NCBI GenBank assembly: GCA_023430975.1
Contig: JAEYYB010000118.1
Span: forward strand, 1 to 64,000
Length of the DNA stretch: 64,000 nucleotides
Direction of reading: 5' to 3'
Source: Bacillota bacterium
Lineage (GTDB): Bacteria > Bacillota > Clostridia > Acetivibrionales > DSM-2933
Under the pieces are notes generated by a model. It worked only from the letters and a program-made list of their open reading frames with translations. It was not told the DNA's origin and ran no database searches. Positions 19,901 through 26,698 of this stretch are shown piece after piece. The translations under genes and the position numbers were made by a program. The first letter of the stretch is position 1, and each line of letters begins with the position of its first letter.

Positions 19901-22900
19901 TCATACCGCTGACAATATAACGGTAAGCCTTTTGTTCCTTAGTGAGAGCTACCGCTGAACTGGGGTTTGTTACGTCTGCGATAAATGCCGGCATAACCTG
20001 TACACAATCATCCTGACTTGCACCCGGAGGTATTGTAAGGCAACGCGGCGTCATAGTGTAGAAGGTTTTAAAAAAGTATTGCCTGTATCCGACAATTTGA
20101 CCCTTTGAATCGTATAACGGTATCGGTGCAAATATGCTTTCGTCATAGTCGGTATCAGGATCAAGAAATAGGATAAACTGGTCAATATTATTGCCGCCAG
20201 CGTCTTTTTCCAGTACAAAATATCCTGTCTGCTTGTTAAAATACCCGTCAATTTTTCCGTTTCCGTTTGCGTCAAGGTAAAGTGCCGTTTGAGCAATACT
20301 GGTGGTCATACTGTTTTCTGCAGTTATGTAATTTTTATCATAGTAACGGAAATCTAAAGTTGCAGTGGCCAGGTTTTCCATACCAAGATAGATATTTTCA
20401 TTTCCGTAATAGGATTTGCCGCCTAAAAGAATGATGTCCTCAGCCGGCATGTTGAAATTTATCCATTGAAGATTTTCCAAATCGGAGGAATACTTTAAAA
20501 CACCTGCCGTATCACTGCTTATTAAACTGCTTTTATTGATGTTTTTAGTTTTATATGTAAAACACGTGCTTGATGTCTTGTCTGTTTCTGAATATCCTAT
20601 GGTTATGTAGGATTGTGTTCCGCTGGATTTAAATTCACTGAAGGCATCATTGATCTTTGTTGGGTCAATGCTGCTGAGAACATTGCCGTTCGAATCCTTC
20701 AATCGCTGCACCGATGGACGCAGGTCCAGCTTAAGCTCCTGTTTCCTTGTCATTATAACATTAATGGTATAGGTATCTGAAATGGATGACTCGGAAAATC
20801 CGTTCCATACCATTTTAATATTGTATTTGCTGCTGTTGGCTTCCTTAGTGCCTGTAGCCACAATCTGGCCCTTGGAATTGGTGAGGTATACCGCGTAATT
20901 AAGCTTTGAATCTTCCGTCGCAGGCTTATAAGCCGGTGTTTCTTTCAATTCCACCTGTATGTTTGAGCCGACATAGAGCCTTCCATTGCCGTCTACACCA
21001 CCCTGTTTGTCTATGATGCTGATTGACGGCTGTATGGAGTCATAAACTCCAGAAGCCAATGTAAGCTTTGTACAGCCTGAAGGCGAGCTGTCACTATCAT
21101 TTGCGGTAAATATGCGAAGCCCCATGTTATTGCTGAATTTGCGGCGTGTCATATATGCATCGTCCAGGCCGGCAACTGCATTATTTTTGCCGTTGTGGGC
21201 ATCGTATATCCTTGTCCCAAGGCGTAATTTCCCAATATCGTCACTGACATTCCATGACTTCATAAGTGAACCGGAAGTGTACCATTCCAGTTTATAACCG
21301 CTTGCCCAGCTCCCTGAAGACTTGTGGCTAGAATTTGCATATGCAAATTCATTACCGTTTGACTTCAAAATTTGAAAATATGGATAAACGTATTCCAGTC
21401 CATACCAGAATAAATCCCCATCGCTGGCCAGTGAAGCCGTCCATGAGAATAAACCGTAAAAATCCGAATACATAGATGAGCCATAGGGTAAAGCCAGATC
21501 CCCTGACGCATTCCCTTTGGACTCAAGTTTCCAGCCCGAACCATTTGCAGTACCGTTTGTCCAACCGCTTTTGTACAGCCCGCTCAGAGTATCACCACTA
21601 TATCTGTTGTTTTTGTTGGCAATAAGGGTACGATCCTTCCATGCGTTTGCAGGATTTGAAAATTTAATGGCACCCAAAGGATATTCATATGTAAAAACAC
21701 TTATCTCGCCACTATTGCCGTTTTTATCAGGATAAATTATGGAAGCTTCGGCTAAATTGCCTTTTCCTTTTATCTCCGTGCCCCCAACAGTGCCTAATTG
21801 GGTGTGTGCTATAGGTTTAGATGCCTCTGATACCTTTTCAGAAATATCTGACGCTCCGGTATCATAAAGCATTGTAGCCAGGTTATTTTTCCCTTCGGCT
21901 GCCGTATTGTACAAGTATACCGTCGCAACAGTGTCAGATAGCGTGCATATTTTATTTGTGTCACCTTTAAGGTTTGAAAGGGTAACCGTCAGGCTGACTT
22001 TATCATTTGTTGCCTTTTTGTCATTGATCAGTGGAATTTCGATGGTCTGCTCATCTACATCCGAATAAAAATTCAATGTGCCTGTAACTTCACTGTAGTC
22101 TTTTCCTGCTATAGCTGTAGCACCCTTCGTGCTGTAATCCACCGACAGGACATTCTGTTTTCCCCCGGTACGCTTAACAGTGAGGCTTGCAGTCCCGGAT
22201 GATTTGTCGGCAGTAATATCGGTTACGGTAAAGCCGATCCGGCATGAAGTTGGAGCTTCATTATCCTTGATATGGTACATAAGCGTGTTGGCTGCATCAT
22301 AAAGAGATCCGCCTTCACATCCGGTAATAGTAAACATTCCGAATTTATCAGGCTCCGCTTCACTGTTATCCCTTGATTTAACATAAATATCCTTCACCCA
22401 TTCATCTTCTGCAAAGGTAAGCTCAAAAGCATAACCGGCATATTTGTCAGCATCATTCATAGGAAGTTCTGAATAGGTGGTTGAAGGATTAAGCTCGATA
22501 TCGGCAGGAGGTGTATTGAGAACTTCCTGCTGCGGATACTCATAAGCTACTCCTTTGGCTGAATCGGAGCAGTACGAAGTACCCTTTTGCGTGTAAACGC
22601 AACGCACATCGTAATCGGCATAATCTTTTTGAGCAATAATAAATTCTTTGTCCTCTGCACCGCTAACATTCTTCCAGTCTCCATCCTTCAAAATGTACCA
22701 CTTAAAAGCATCTGCATCAGTGTCAATTTCAAGGTGAAGATCGCCTTTTGCATCTGCATCTCCAACTGTAACACCCACTGCTAAAGAAGGCTTCAGCGGA
22801 TCAGGATCTTTTCCCAACGGCTGGTATTTTGCAATTGGAAGCGGATTTTCAACTCTGATTGCAATGTCATCTGAACCTGCTGCGTTGGTATAGCTTTTTA

Positions 22901-23231
22901 CCCCCTTGGAAATATCGGTTACTGCCGGCACATAGGTTAAATGGGCAATTGCCCTGCCCTTTGTACCCCCAAGCCTATATACGGTAATTTTACCTTCCTG
23001 TCCTTCTGTAACTTTTAATTCACTGTTGCTAAAGGCAAAGGTTCCGTAAGGAAATTTTGTTTCCCAACTGGAATCTGTAAATACGGAATTCCCATTTTTG
23101 TCCCGGAAAGAAATACCTTCTCCTTTTTCCTTGTAGTATGCCATAGCATCAAATGGCATTGAGGTAAAAAGTACCAACACAGCAATAATCATCGCTATGC
23201 TTTTTGTTGCTGCTTTTTTAATTTTGTACAT
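10890..23231 (-). CDS. Giant SLH-domain cell-surface protein, 4113 aa
   Basis: An enormous secreted protein. Visible parts in order: signal peptide (1-32); a Calx-beta domain near 330-450 (KQNVLSVDYSTKGATAIAGK); a long unassigned beta-rich region; a pure Gly/Ser linker near 1345-1375; a Tyr/Asp/Ala-rich probable coiled coil near 1940-2030 (YNGYDAKKKAYDDYLAAKNA); a CARDB-like segment near 2665; several Ig-like repeats; an Ala-rich helical region near 3600-3770; a Thr/Pro linker (TPVPSVTPVTS, about 3790); and three SLH domains at 3930-4110 (MTRGMFVTALGRL, ITREQMCTIFSRF, ASRAEVATMFMKL). It is likely a major surface fibre or S-layer-attached structural protein. I see no cohesin modules and no catalytic motif. 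The start follows GGGGGG. An uninterrupted 12.3 kb frame argues for strong selection. Confidence 0.9.
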   Translation of the reverse strand: MYKIKKAATKSIAMIIAVLVLFTSMPFDAMAYYKEKGEGISFRDKNGNSVFTDSSWETKFPYGTFAFSNSELKVTEGQEGKITVYRLGGTKGRAIAHLTYVPAVTDISKGVKSYTNAAGSDDIAIRVENPLPIAKYQPLGKDPDPLKPSLAVGVTVGDADAKGDLHLEIDTDADAFKWYILKDGDWKNVSGAEDKEFIIAQKDYADYDVRCVYTQKGTSYCSDSAKGVAYEYPQQEVLNTPPADIELNPSTTYSELPMNDADKYAGYAFELTFAEDEWVKDIYVKSRDNSEAEPDKFGMFTITGCEGGSLYDAANTLMYHIKDNEAPTSCRIGFTVTDITADKSSGTASLTVKRTGGKQNVLSVDYSTKGATAIAGKDYSEVTGTLNFYSDVDEQTIEIPLINDKKATNDKVSLTVTLSNLKGDTNKICTLSDTVATVYLYNTAAEGKNNLATMLYDTGASDISEKVSEASKPIAHTQLGTVGGTEIKGKGNLAEASIIYPDKNGNSGEISVFTYEYPLGAIKFSNPANAWKDRTLIANKNNRYSGDTLSGLYKSGWTNGTANGSGWKLESKGNASGDLALPYGSSMYSDFYGLFSWTASLASDGDLFWYGLEYVYPYFQILKSNGNEFAYANSSHKSSGSWASGYKLEWYTSGSLMKSWNVSDDIGKLRLGTRIYDAHNGKNNAVAGLDDAYMTRRKFSNNMGLRIFTANDSDSSPSGCTKLTLASGVYDSIQPSISIIDKQGGVDGNGRLYVGSNIQVELKETPAYKPATEDSKLNYAVYLTNSKGQIVATGTKEANSSKYNIKMVWNGFSESSISDTYTINVIMTRKQELKLDLRPSVQRLKDSNGNVLSSIDPTKINDAFSEFKSSGTQSYITIGYSETDKTSSTCFTYKTKNINKSSLISSDTAGVLKYSSDLENLQWINFNMPAEDIILLGGKSYYGNENIYLGMENLATATLDFRYYDKNYITAENSMTTSIAQTALYLDANGNGKIDGYFNKQTGYFVLEKDAGGNNIDQFILFLDPDTDYDESIFAPIPLYDSKGQIVGYRQYFFKTFYTMTPRCLTIPPGASQDDCVQVMPAFIADVTNPSSAVALTKEQKAYRYIVSGMSRSYANSSVPQSESDYGLSSANHLMYGAEASTVSTVDIPLGGDHNPPKLTGSSFTWSPDYHGNLLYDFTNPSPVFIPHSLAGDNIPVADIKSIDQNTGAVTYKDGDTIAVAKINNYLGSFTSNDTFALGVEEQKITTKSASLPVPETISHSTSGAYPNSDYLKVQKGSSTPNTDVDMSKSGSEFPEFNFDMGTKLPVAEIGVSDYITITMDGYEVGFSIGIPLGGYNSNGDAGTAGIGSGGSGGSGGSGGSGGTGGSGGSGGSGGSSNWFGPKKANTAKAKDMGLLKDFIKNPGMDTAKAADDSYGNAKDSGQLNSSAFKVDFSVSLAFLFKYNPIDNAFYFNQFSAAIAAELQYKYQYRLSPCPIVYVYVTVGISLEIGTGMTVDRDPKEEPNAVLKTEKKLKPGETYTFDTDYKAFNVVFSGKLGLKSTVPDFKEGFIKSEGGDPVTVTMVQQDSNKLSEKRSVTLVALEETTIKRVARVVDANSNVYWNGMTISPEAFVEAGAGIGIEIMKFEVFIKISVGCSMTLGAYEKKYDTKTGLYSGSYKGFSFDSFDFSMGIGFRVVLLLFSYEMDFIKYSITYDKDDGWKHSWSALGGAFGGDIGSLSTTDSSGNTTSSSVRICLPGSTQNSQKIYQPERDGELSTYSYNPSDKNVPFQLSGYGSSGDAFKLADGLLTGYDYKVVTVGKDNYVIYTYGRKDALNEVDNSMLVMSKLRVTSANGKESYGLVNPVNELSSTPYILVDTTDGTKDDGTGDLGFKAWTDGSTIHAAWISYAGVSAAAPTVLAKPASQIPQLADSTKMDLTNYKNTGFMPTAPGVVADPGAKPAQPVQTDYYVSQTDYSSKYSTYEEAKSAYDAALAQYNGYDAKKKAYDDYLAAKNAYDAVLKTYNDWYDYYASMDDYNTYIQSRATKAARNTVIRKASFNVKTSYAGTEGFTAAQTVSGAAGATVYVPDASGDGAAVFYAQGILDDSWKAKQVADYTAYLNTAYPGGDASKSIRDYRLLYQTGLWETYGKGTKLCANVNGVITGIDLASGQVLDNIETKKMKNGDYCIVYTTSQQDYQSGDFVTTRRLYVRSAKVNADKTVNFKTPYLIRTLVDYDLNKGGKDGVYTKTSLSKAYSDPYFTNLQFLSGKLGFLTNGESISQLSDTAEDFLLFEMNGSTYIIPEAQLTSIITSGTGTLYPFFTPENMTGSDDNLKQQSTTGRGEVTIGSDGAGNISAVYTATVANTGNNAVYLSKYDPNTNTWGIGIMLAMHNMQVYEDGISRGFTKDEYEKAYLGQLKSYSGGSMDMLKFSNLQIALGLTAEPAASESLSTLSTDETASQSTSSEYKTLAAKFGITKEPSGLSLFGSSDANEIAAGDIPSANRDTLLVLTQASFTKLKQVEINGENVLGPDGASKVGVYALSYGVGGQCIGEDSVKFPIYDFAAGSVLRPIVNFTNTGDVSIRGSAANPITVNLNVKTPDGVSNVLNTWQITQNIASGQKVELSGTSMPLTVDLPAGSVFYITVAEDKTYAAGSFNATTLSADGNNGTLVVAQKPELGFENFSIENESIDSNGNAVLKVNFQVGNRGNKVANNAYVQFSYETGKDKNGKLTYETVDLTLAGTDLSVSKEQTLVLYGASTNTDKKNGILYLYNSEDGGNMSVGKGRTVSGTLVVPSAYYKGSATGSLNLNVEIFSDADTVKTSQAGVISAEHGEYNSENNVATRQIEHATFFEAADRLTLAMGNTMRLPVNIDTTRGTAPVVMVEEISDAADGNQNLGILYYKDNENFSKGHSTGMLVITPTREGTGVIHIKDIATNTIRAITYTVTGYGEGINIFNDNNMFSFKNADGKPYNKDSTNSQSWSFKDNIPTWGLNQAESVPYLANLSYGDKNASFTFTTVAESVDLYFNGEVTVESTFSGFKPVNLTASGGSSRASASFGANPANHAHTVTVTVKSENAQFDKLVEHYSNGQVPVPAEDKNSPQVFWNRSFPQTASIKSGSDAVSLTCYVIDDSGLSSVTVNGSVPSSLVKNDSGFWQFSLPINENGAIAVAAIDSSGNRTAQKVTVDWFNSTLTHGAIADAPSLTAKFQIGSQDMLSSQYVKQGERAYISALAVPGAATGSVVSNVDVKYISTKKDPVLNKTTLEISDLTAESDGRFLISNNGYYQATALAANGTWSSAILLMNRMDTAQPSVQISVIGDESTPRELSWNVSKGDESLSSIKAASINGFPLTLEQGLTRIEGTLPIAFGGKYTIYAEDGAGNHNTGSVTVDGLKIDISDNNVFRIENSWNKDKNNGSIIIDSNSISGGLYDSSKSMPASNIYHGAYQYTLVPSKNDLIFDPAAATPEDKANYTAWINNLNWQGSSIISGLAPGNYTVYVRDAQDTGNTDIIAKKPIKVNDDYTTFKAVSASAGSYSSDNGAITVTAAGGKGGTGLYQFALLKIDDSNKPLTAFTDMAGKGVVWQIADVPLKAMNIKTFNQLKYGDYQIAVRPMQGITTADIDGLRLLYDGVVSGEVRVKAANGGKTAARLNEAANAYIISIDTALQNWNAATGDKTAEEAAYKAAIDNDADILAELQLWNDAKAAVQNGTGTQEDVKKAKDAYSNAVKAFALTKAVQAADNELIEAIAALALSKQAYSEAEKKLNEKVDAAFTADPTLWDGAATAKQHVDYNRGNNANSGDQKATPTVTPVPSVTPVTSVTPIPAVIPSVEFSTSEGTVTVTIQEGITTIDGETSARIISDNKDKNIIIIAKGLLVQIPKGTLYTGSDLKAMILLNQQIPANPEAYAVACLGKEGKAVVLPWSSVTSDKIMYIAPVAGKYFIVKNDAVFSDVPSDFWGVDEIAFTFSHGLFKGIDSSTFAPNSPMTRGMFVTALGRLEGIDTKNYASSQFQDVSPDDWFGPYVKWASDVGIVNGYSDSKFGPKDLITREQMCTIFSRFMKYKGITLGEKPVSNTFADSSQISPWASEAVNLCQKAGLIQGKGDNLFDPKGNASRAEVATMFMKLINMKLSKIDGSTN
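19104..19190 (-). repeat. 9-bp-periodic repeat encoding a Gly-Gly-Ser linker
   Basis: Imperfect units such as CCACCTGAA/CCGCCTGAG repeat across about 87 bp and encode the (GGS)n spacer of the giant SLH protein. It is coding, and prone to slippage. Confidence 0.75.
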
Positions 23232-23288
23232 AGTGCCCCCCTAAATAATATTTTTTTATTTAAATACCATACTTCGCCGTTTCCCTGA

Positions 23289-23558
23289 TTATCCTCGCGT
23301 CCTGTCCACCATAACCATGTCAATAAAATCGGATGCGGCAATTTTCACTGCTTCCCGTCCAACTTCTCCGAAAAGCAAATAAAAACCGTCAGTATGAACG
23401 CTGTTGAAGACTTCCTCATCCCGCAGCAGTCCGAATCGTACCGACTGGAGTCTTGTGTTGAAGTCGAAATGAATACGGCTTCCCGTCTGTGTTTCTATGT
23501 CAATGCAATAATCCGGTAGTGGTGTGACCTTCACAAATACTTTACGTTCGTTTACCAT
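23289..23558 (-). CDS. Small DUF2442-like protein
   Basis: 89 residues. The pattern VTPLPDYCIDIETQTGSRIH, then FDFNTRL and FNSVHTDGFYLLFGE, resembles the DUF2442 family, a small fold often found near toxin-antitoxin or regulatory genes; function unknown. The start is supported by GAGGGAG 7 nt upstream. It lies 57 bp upstream of the giant SLH gene on the same strand, so the two may be co-transcribed. Assignment by pattern only. Confidence 0.55.
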   Translation of the reverse strand: MVNERKVFVKVTPLPDYCIDIETQTGSRIHFDFNTRLQSVRFGLLRDEEVFNSVHTDGFYLLFGEVGREAVKIAASDFIDMVMVDRTRG

Positions 23559-23643
23559 AGACCATCTCCCTCATTTCTCCTTAATTGCGGTGCACCAGAT
23601 TATCTGTAACCAGGTCCTGGTTCCGCAGGCTGTTTTTACTCAT

Positions 23644-23676
23644 AAAAAAACTGCTATAAATTAGTTTACAGTAGTG
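23644..23676 (-). terminator. Terminator of the MalT-like regulator gene
   Basis: Minus-strand stem ACTACTGTAAA / TTTATAGCAGT (one mismatch, one G-T pair) followed by a run of seven T, about 60 bp past the regulator stop. It separates the regulator transcript from the surface cluster. Confidence 0.7.
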
Positions 23677-23732
23677 CTTTATAGTTTGTATATTACCCAA
23701 CGGGTGATATTTTTACCGATAATTCTCTCCTT

Positions 23733-26213
23733 TTACAATGAAAGGCCCTCAAGCTGCACCCGGGAGCGTATGCCGAGCTTCCTGTAAATGCTTTTAAGGT
23801 GGGCCTTGACGGTATCATCGGTGATGAACATTCTGTCGGCAATCTCTCTATTGCTGAATCCTTGTTGGGCCAGCAGGGCTACATCCCGCTCCCGCACGGT
23901 CAGTGGCAGCGTCATCAGGGTCAGCACACGATTAACAGCTGACACACCGTCTGCCTGCCTTTTACAGAGTGTCAAAATTGCTTCGATCCCTTCTATGTCT
24001 GAGTATGTACGGCGAGCTCTCTCCAAAATGGGCAGAAGTTCTTCGCATTCGGCAAAAGGCAGATAAACCCTGTCGGGTAATGCGATATCTAAAGCCCTGT
24101 CCAATGCTACCCTAGCATCTGCATCATGGCCTAGTTTCATCAAGGCAATAGATTTAAAAATAAGGAGGTACACTTGTGGCAGCAGGAAATGGAGCTCCTC
24201 CACCACCGGAAGGAGAGCATCCGAAATTCCCATGGCAGCTGCATTTTTGCCTTCCAGCAGCAATATTTTTATGAATATCATCTGACCAAATGGAATTGCC
24301 ACCTTAAACACTTTTTTCCACATCGTATCCGGATTACGCAACCAGTCGGCAACCCCTTCTGTACTGCAAAGTGTCGTCTCTAAAAAGGCTACAGCAAGCT
24401 CCATGGTCGGCCTGTTGTCGTATTTCATACCGGCATAGACACGGCCCTCCATGCTGGTCACGGCAGCCTTATACTCCTCCAAACTGCCTCGCAGCAGAAA
24501 GATTCGTGCCAGAATAAACTCTGCGGCACAGCAAATGCTGCCCTGCTTTTTCGCAGACGCAAGAAACAATGCCTTGTGGCATAGCGTCTCGGCAGCTACA
24601 TCATCACCTCGCATAAGTAGTGCTTCTGCCCGCATGACATACTCCGCCGCAGTACCGTGACCCATGGTAAGTTTTGTGTAAATTGGCATGCACTCGTCCA
24701 TACAGTCGAGCTCACGGGAAAGCTCTCCTTTTTTGCTCCAGAACAGATACATGACAGATGGTTGACGGAACGTCCACGAATCATCCCAGTTATAGAGCGT
24801 AGTAGGCCCCCCCAAAAGTTTCCAAGCCGTTCGGTGATCCTCGCTCATTTTTTCAATATCGTTAAACTTGGTAAAGGATGTAAGCAGGGCAAACTCCCCG
24901 CTGATCTCACAAAATTCCTCTTCGCTCAGCCCCGATGTTTCCCTCTGGGTCAAAAGGTTACTCAGCATCTGACAGATTCGTCCGAAGCTGATATAATCAC
25001 CCACAAGGAATAAATGAAATGCAAAGACCAACAGTCGGACAGGATAGCGTAGCAGTGTGCCGGGAGGACATTCATCCAGAATATTGGTAAAGAACCGGCT
25101 GATGTCCGTTTCCAGATATCCTGTAAGGTCGTTGCCCTTAAGAGGCAAGGACAGAAGAGCTTCAAAATCACCTGAAAGGTAGTAAAAGCGTGCAGCCTTG
25201 TAATTTAATCCTCGCTGCCCCACAGCTGTACCCGCTCTCTGCCACAGCTTTTTTTTCAGCTCAATAGGCTCTTTTTCAAACTGAACTCGTAAAAACTCCT
25301 GCAATAAGCTGTGGATCATATATTCGCCCATCAACTGGTTATATCGCAGGAAGCTGCCGGTTTCAAGAAGTGCTTCAGCGTAAGGCGGCAGCTTATCCGT
25401 GTCAAGCATCAAACAGGCCTGATGTGCCGTAAAGCTGTCCAGCAGGGACAGCGACAGTAAAAAAAGCTGCTCATCCCCATCCAGACGGTTCCAGATGGCC
25501 GACCGGACTAAGGGCATTATGTTGGTAGCACTCTCAAAACCGCCTGTATCGCGATAAGTAATCATCTGAAGCTGGAGTGCTGCCACCCAGCCCTCCGTAT
25601 AGCGAGTGATGCTTTCAAGATCTGTGGGGGAAAGAAGGAATCCAGCTTGGCGGAAAAACTCATCAATATCTGCCCGTTCAAAAAACAATTCCCCTTTTCC
25701 GACAGTCAAAATTCTATGATTATGGGTGCTGTAAAAAGATCCTATGTACAACTCCTGAGTAATGATAACAATGTGAAAAAAGGAACTTCCACTGTAGGAC
25801 AAAGCACTGATGATTTCCCGAGGAATGCTGCTGTCAATCATTTGATAGTTATCGATTACCAGAACCGTTTCCACATCGCAGCGGCAATTCTGCATCAGGC
25901 GTGCTATATCTCCAAGCGTGTCATAGGATGGCACTCCGAGCCGTCTCAGGGCAGACGCTGTGTTATTATCAACATGGGCTATAAGTGCACAGATATGCTC
26001 CCATGCCCTTACTGCTGTTTCACCAATGGCCGTGTACCAATATTGGTTCACCCGGCGTGGAAGCTTTTCCGCCATATATTCGCGGACAGCCGTTGTCTTT
26101 CCTGCCCCAGAGGGTGCTTCCACAAGGGTCAAGGGATAGTCTAAAATCCTGTGCAGCCGCTTTGTCAGCCGCTCAGGGAAGTAGTATAACTCGTTGTTTT
26201 TCTGTTTAGCCAT
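23733..26213 (-). CDS. MalT-like LuxR family transcriptional regulator
   Basis: A large STAND-type regulator (826 residues from this start). A P-loop near the N-terminus (VEAPSGAGKTTAVREYM) and a Walker B-like VLVIDNYQMID mark the NTPase. A long helical TPR-like middle follows, then a C-terminal LuxR helix-turn-helix (LTVRERDVALLAQQGFSNRE...DDTVKAHLKSIYRKLGI). Known relatives are ATP-dependent activators whose middle region senses a sugar or other ligand. I chose the ATG at 26213 (MAKQKNNEL) because GAAGGTGAC precedes it; the frame also has an ATG at 26234, but no ribosome site stands before that one. It lies just upstream of the surface cluster and may control it, though a terminator lies between. 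Confidence 0.88.
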   Translation of the reverse strand: MAKQKNNELYYFPERLTKRLHRILDYPLTLVEAPSGAGKTTAVREYMAEKLPRRVNQYWYTAIGETAVRAWEHICALIAHVDNNTASALRRLGVPSYDTLGDIARLMQNCRCDVETVLVIDNYQMIDSSIPREIISALSYSGSSFFHIVIITQELYIGSFYSTHNHRILTVGKGELFFERADIDEFFRQAGFLLSPTDLESITRYTEGWVAALQLQMITYRDTGGFESATNIMPLVRSAIWNRLDGDEQLFLLSLSLLDSFTAHQACLMLDTDKLPPYAEALLETGSFLRYNQLMGEYMIHSLLQEFLRVQFEKEPIELKKKLWQRAGTAVGQRGLNYKAARFYYLSGDFEALLSLPLKGNDLTGYLETDISRFFTNILDECPPGTLLRYPVRLLVFAFHLFLVGDYISFGRICQMLSNLLTQRETSGLSEEEFCEISGEFALLTSFTKFNDIEKMSEDHRTAWKLLGGPTTLYNWDDSWTFRQPSVMYLFWSKKGELSRELDCMDECMPIYTKLTMGHGTAAEYVMRAEALLMRGDDVAAETLCHKALFLASAKKQGSICCAAEFILARIFLLRGSLEEYKAAVTSMEGRVYAGMKYDNRPTMELAVAFLETTLCSTEGVADWLRNPDTMWKKVFKVAIPFGQMIFIKILLLEGKNAAAMGISDALLPVVEELHFLLPQVYLLIFKSIALMKLGHDADARVALDRALDIALPDRVYLPFAECEELLPILERARRTYSDIEGIEAILTLCKRQADGVSAVNRVLTLMTLPLTVRERDVALLAQQGFSNREIADRMFITDDTVKAHLKSIYRKLGIRSRVQLEGLSL

Positions 26214-26234
26214 GTAAAATGTCACCTTCTTCAT

Positions 26235-26429
26235 TATATTTTTCTTTTGTAATCATATATAAACCTGATTTATTCATGAGCTATTAAAAAAATAATACAA
26301 AGGTTGGCAATCATAAATATTTGCTGCATTTTACTAATCACTTAAAAAATGAAAGATATGGATAGAAAATAGGGCTCGAATTTGTTAAGATATAGTGACG
26401 AAACCAATATAAAACAAAGGAGAACCTAT
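26235..26429. other. Intergenic region upstream of the tiny ORF
   Basis: AT-rich, with no gene. It should contain promoters for the minus-strand regulator and the plus-strand tiny ORF; I cannot place convincing -35/-10 boxes. Confidence 0.3.
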
Positions 26430-26522
26430 ATGACAATTTTAGATGATAAACAATTAGAATACAATAGCAGAATAAAAAATTCTGTTTCTTCCGTTGTACA
26501 CGTTAATAATTCCACAAACTAA
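26430..26522 (+). CDS. Candidate small protein, 30 aa
   Basis: ATG at 26430 with a strong ribosome site (AAAGGAGA, 6 nt spacing) and a TAA at 26520-26522. The peptide starts MTILDDKQLEYNSRIKN and ends in a Val/Asn/Ser-rich tail; it is hydrophilic with no signal sequence. It sits between the divergent MalT-like regulator and a chemoreceptor gene. The ribosome site is better than many in the window, but length alone cannot prove coding. It could be a leader peptide, a signalling peptide precursor or the start of a decayed gene. Confidence 0.4.
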   Translation: MTILDDKQLEYNSRIKNSVSSVVHVNNSTN

Positions 26523-26698
26523 TGTCAATTCGTTTATCTTATTAGGTGATACAGTATATGTATTCTACCTTATTTTGCCATAATTAATAGCGATAGTAAA
26601 TTTATCATTTCTTATGTAGCAATTGTACCATAAACTTCTTTTGGTTTCTCTCCGATATATTTATTGATATTTATATTTATTGAAAAAGGAGAATGTAA

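Noticed and set aside
25647..26144. 165-codon plus-strand frame opposite the MalT-like regulator
   Set aside because: Antisense shadow of a well-supported regulator gene.
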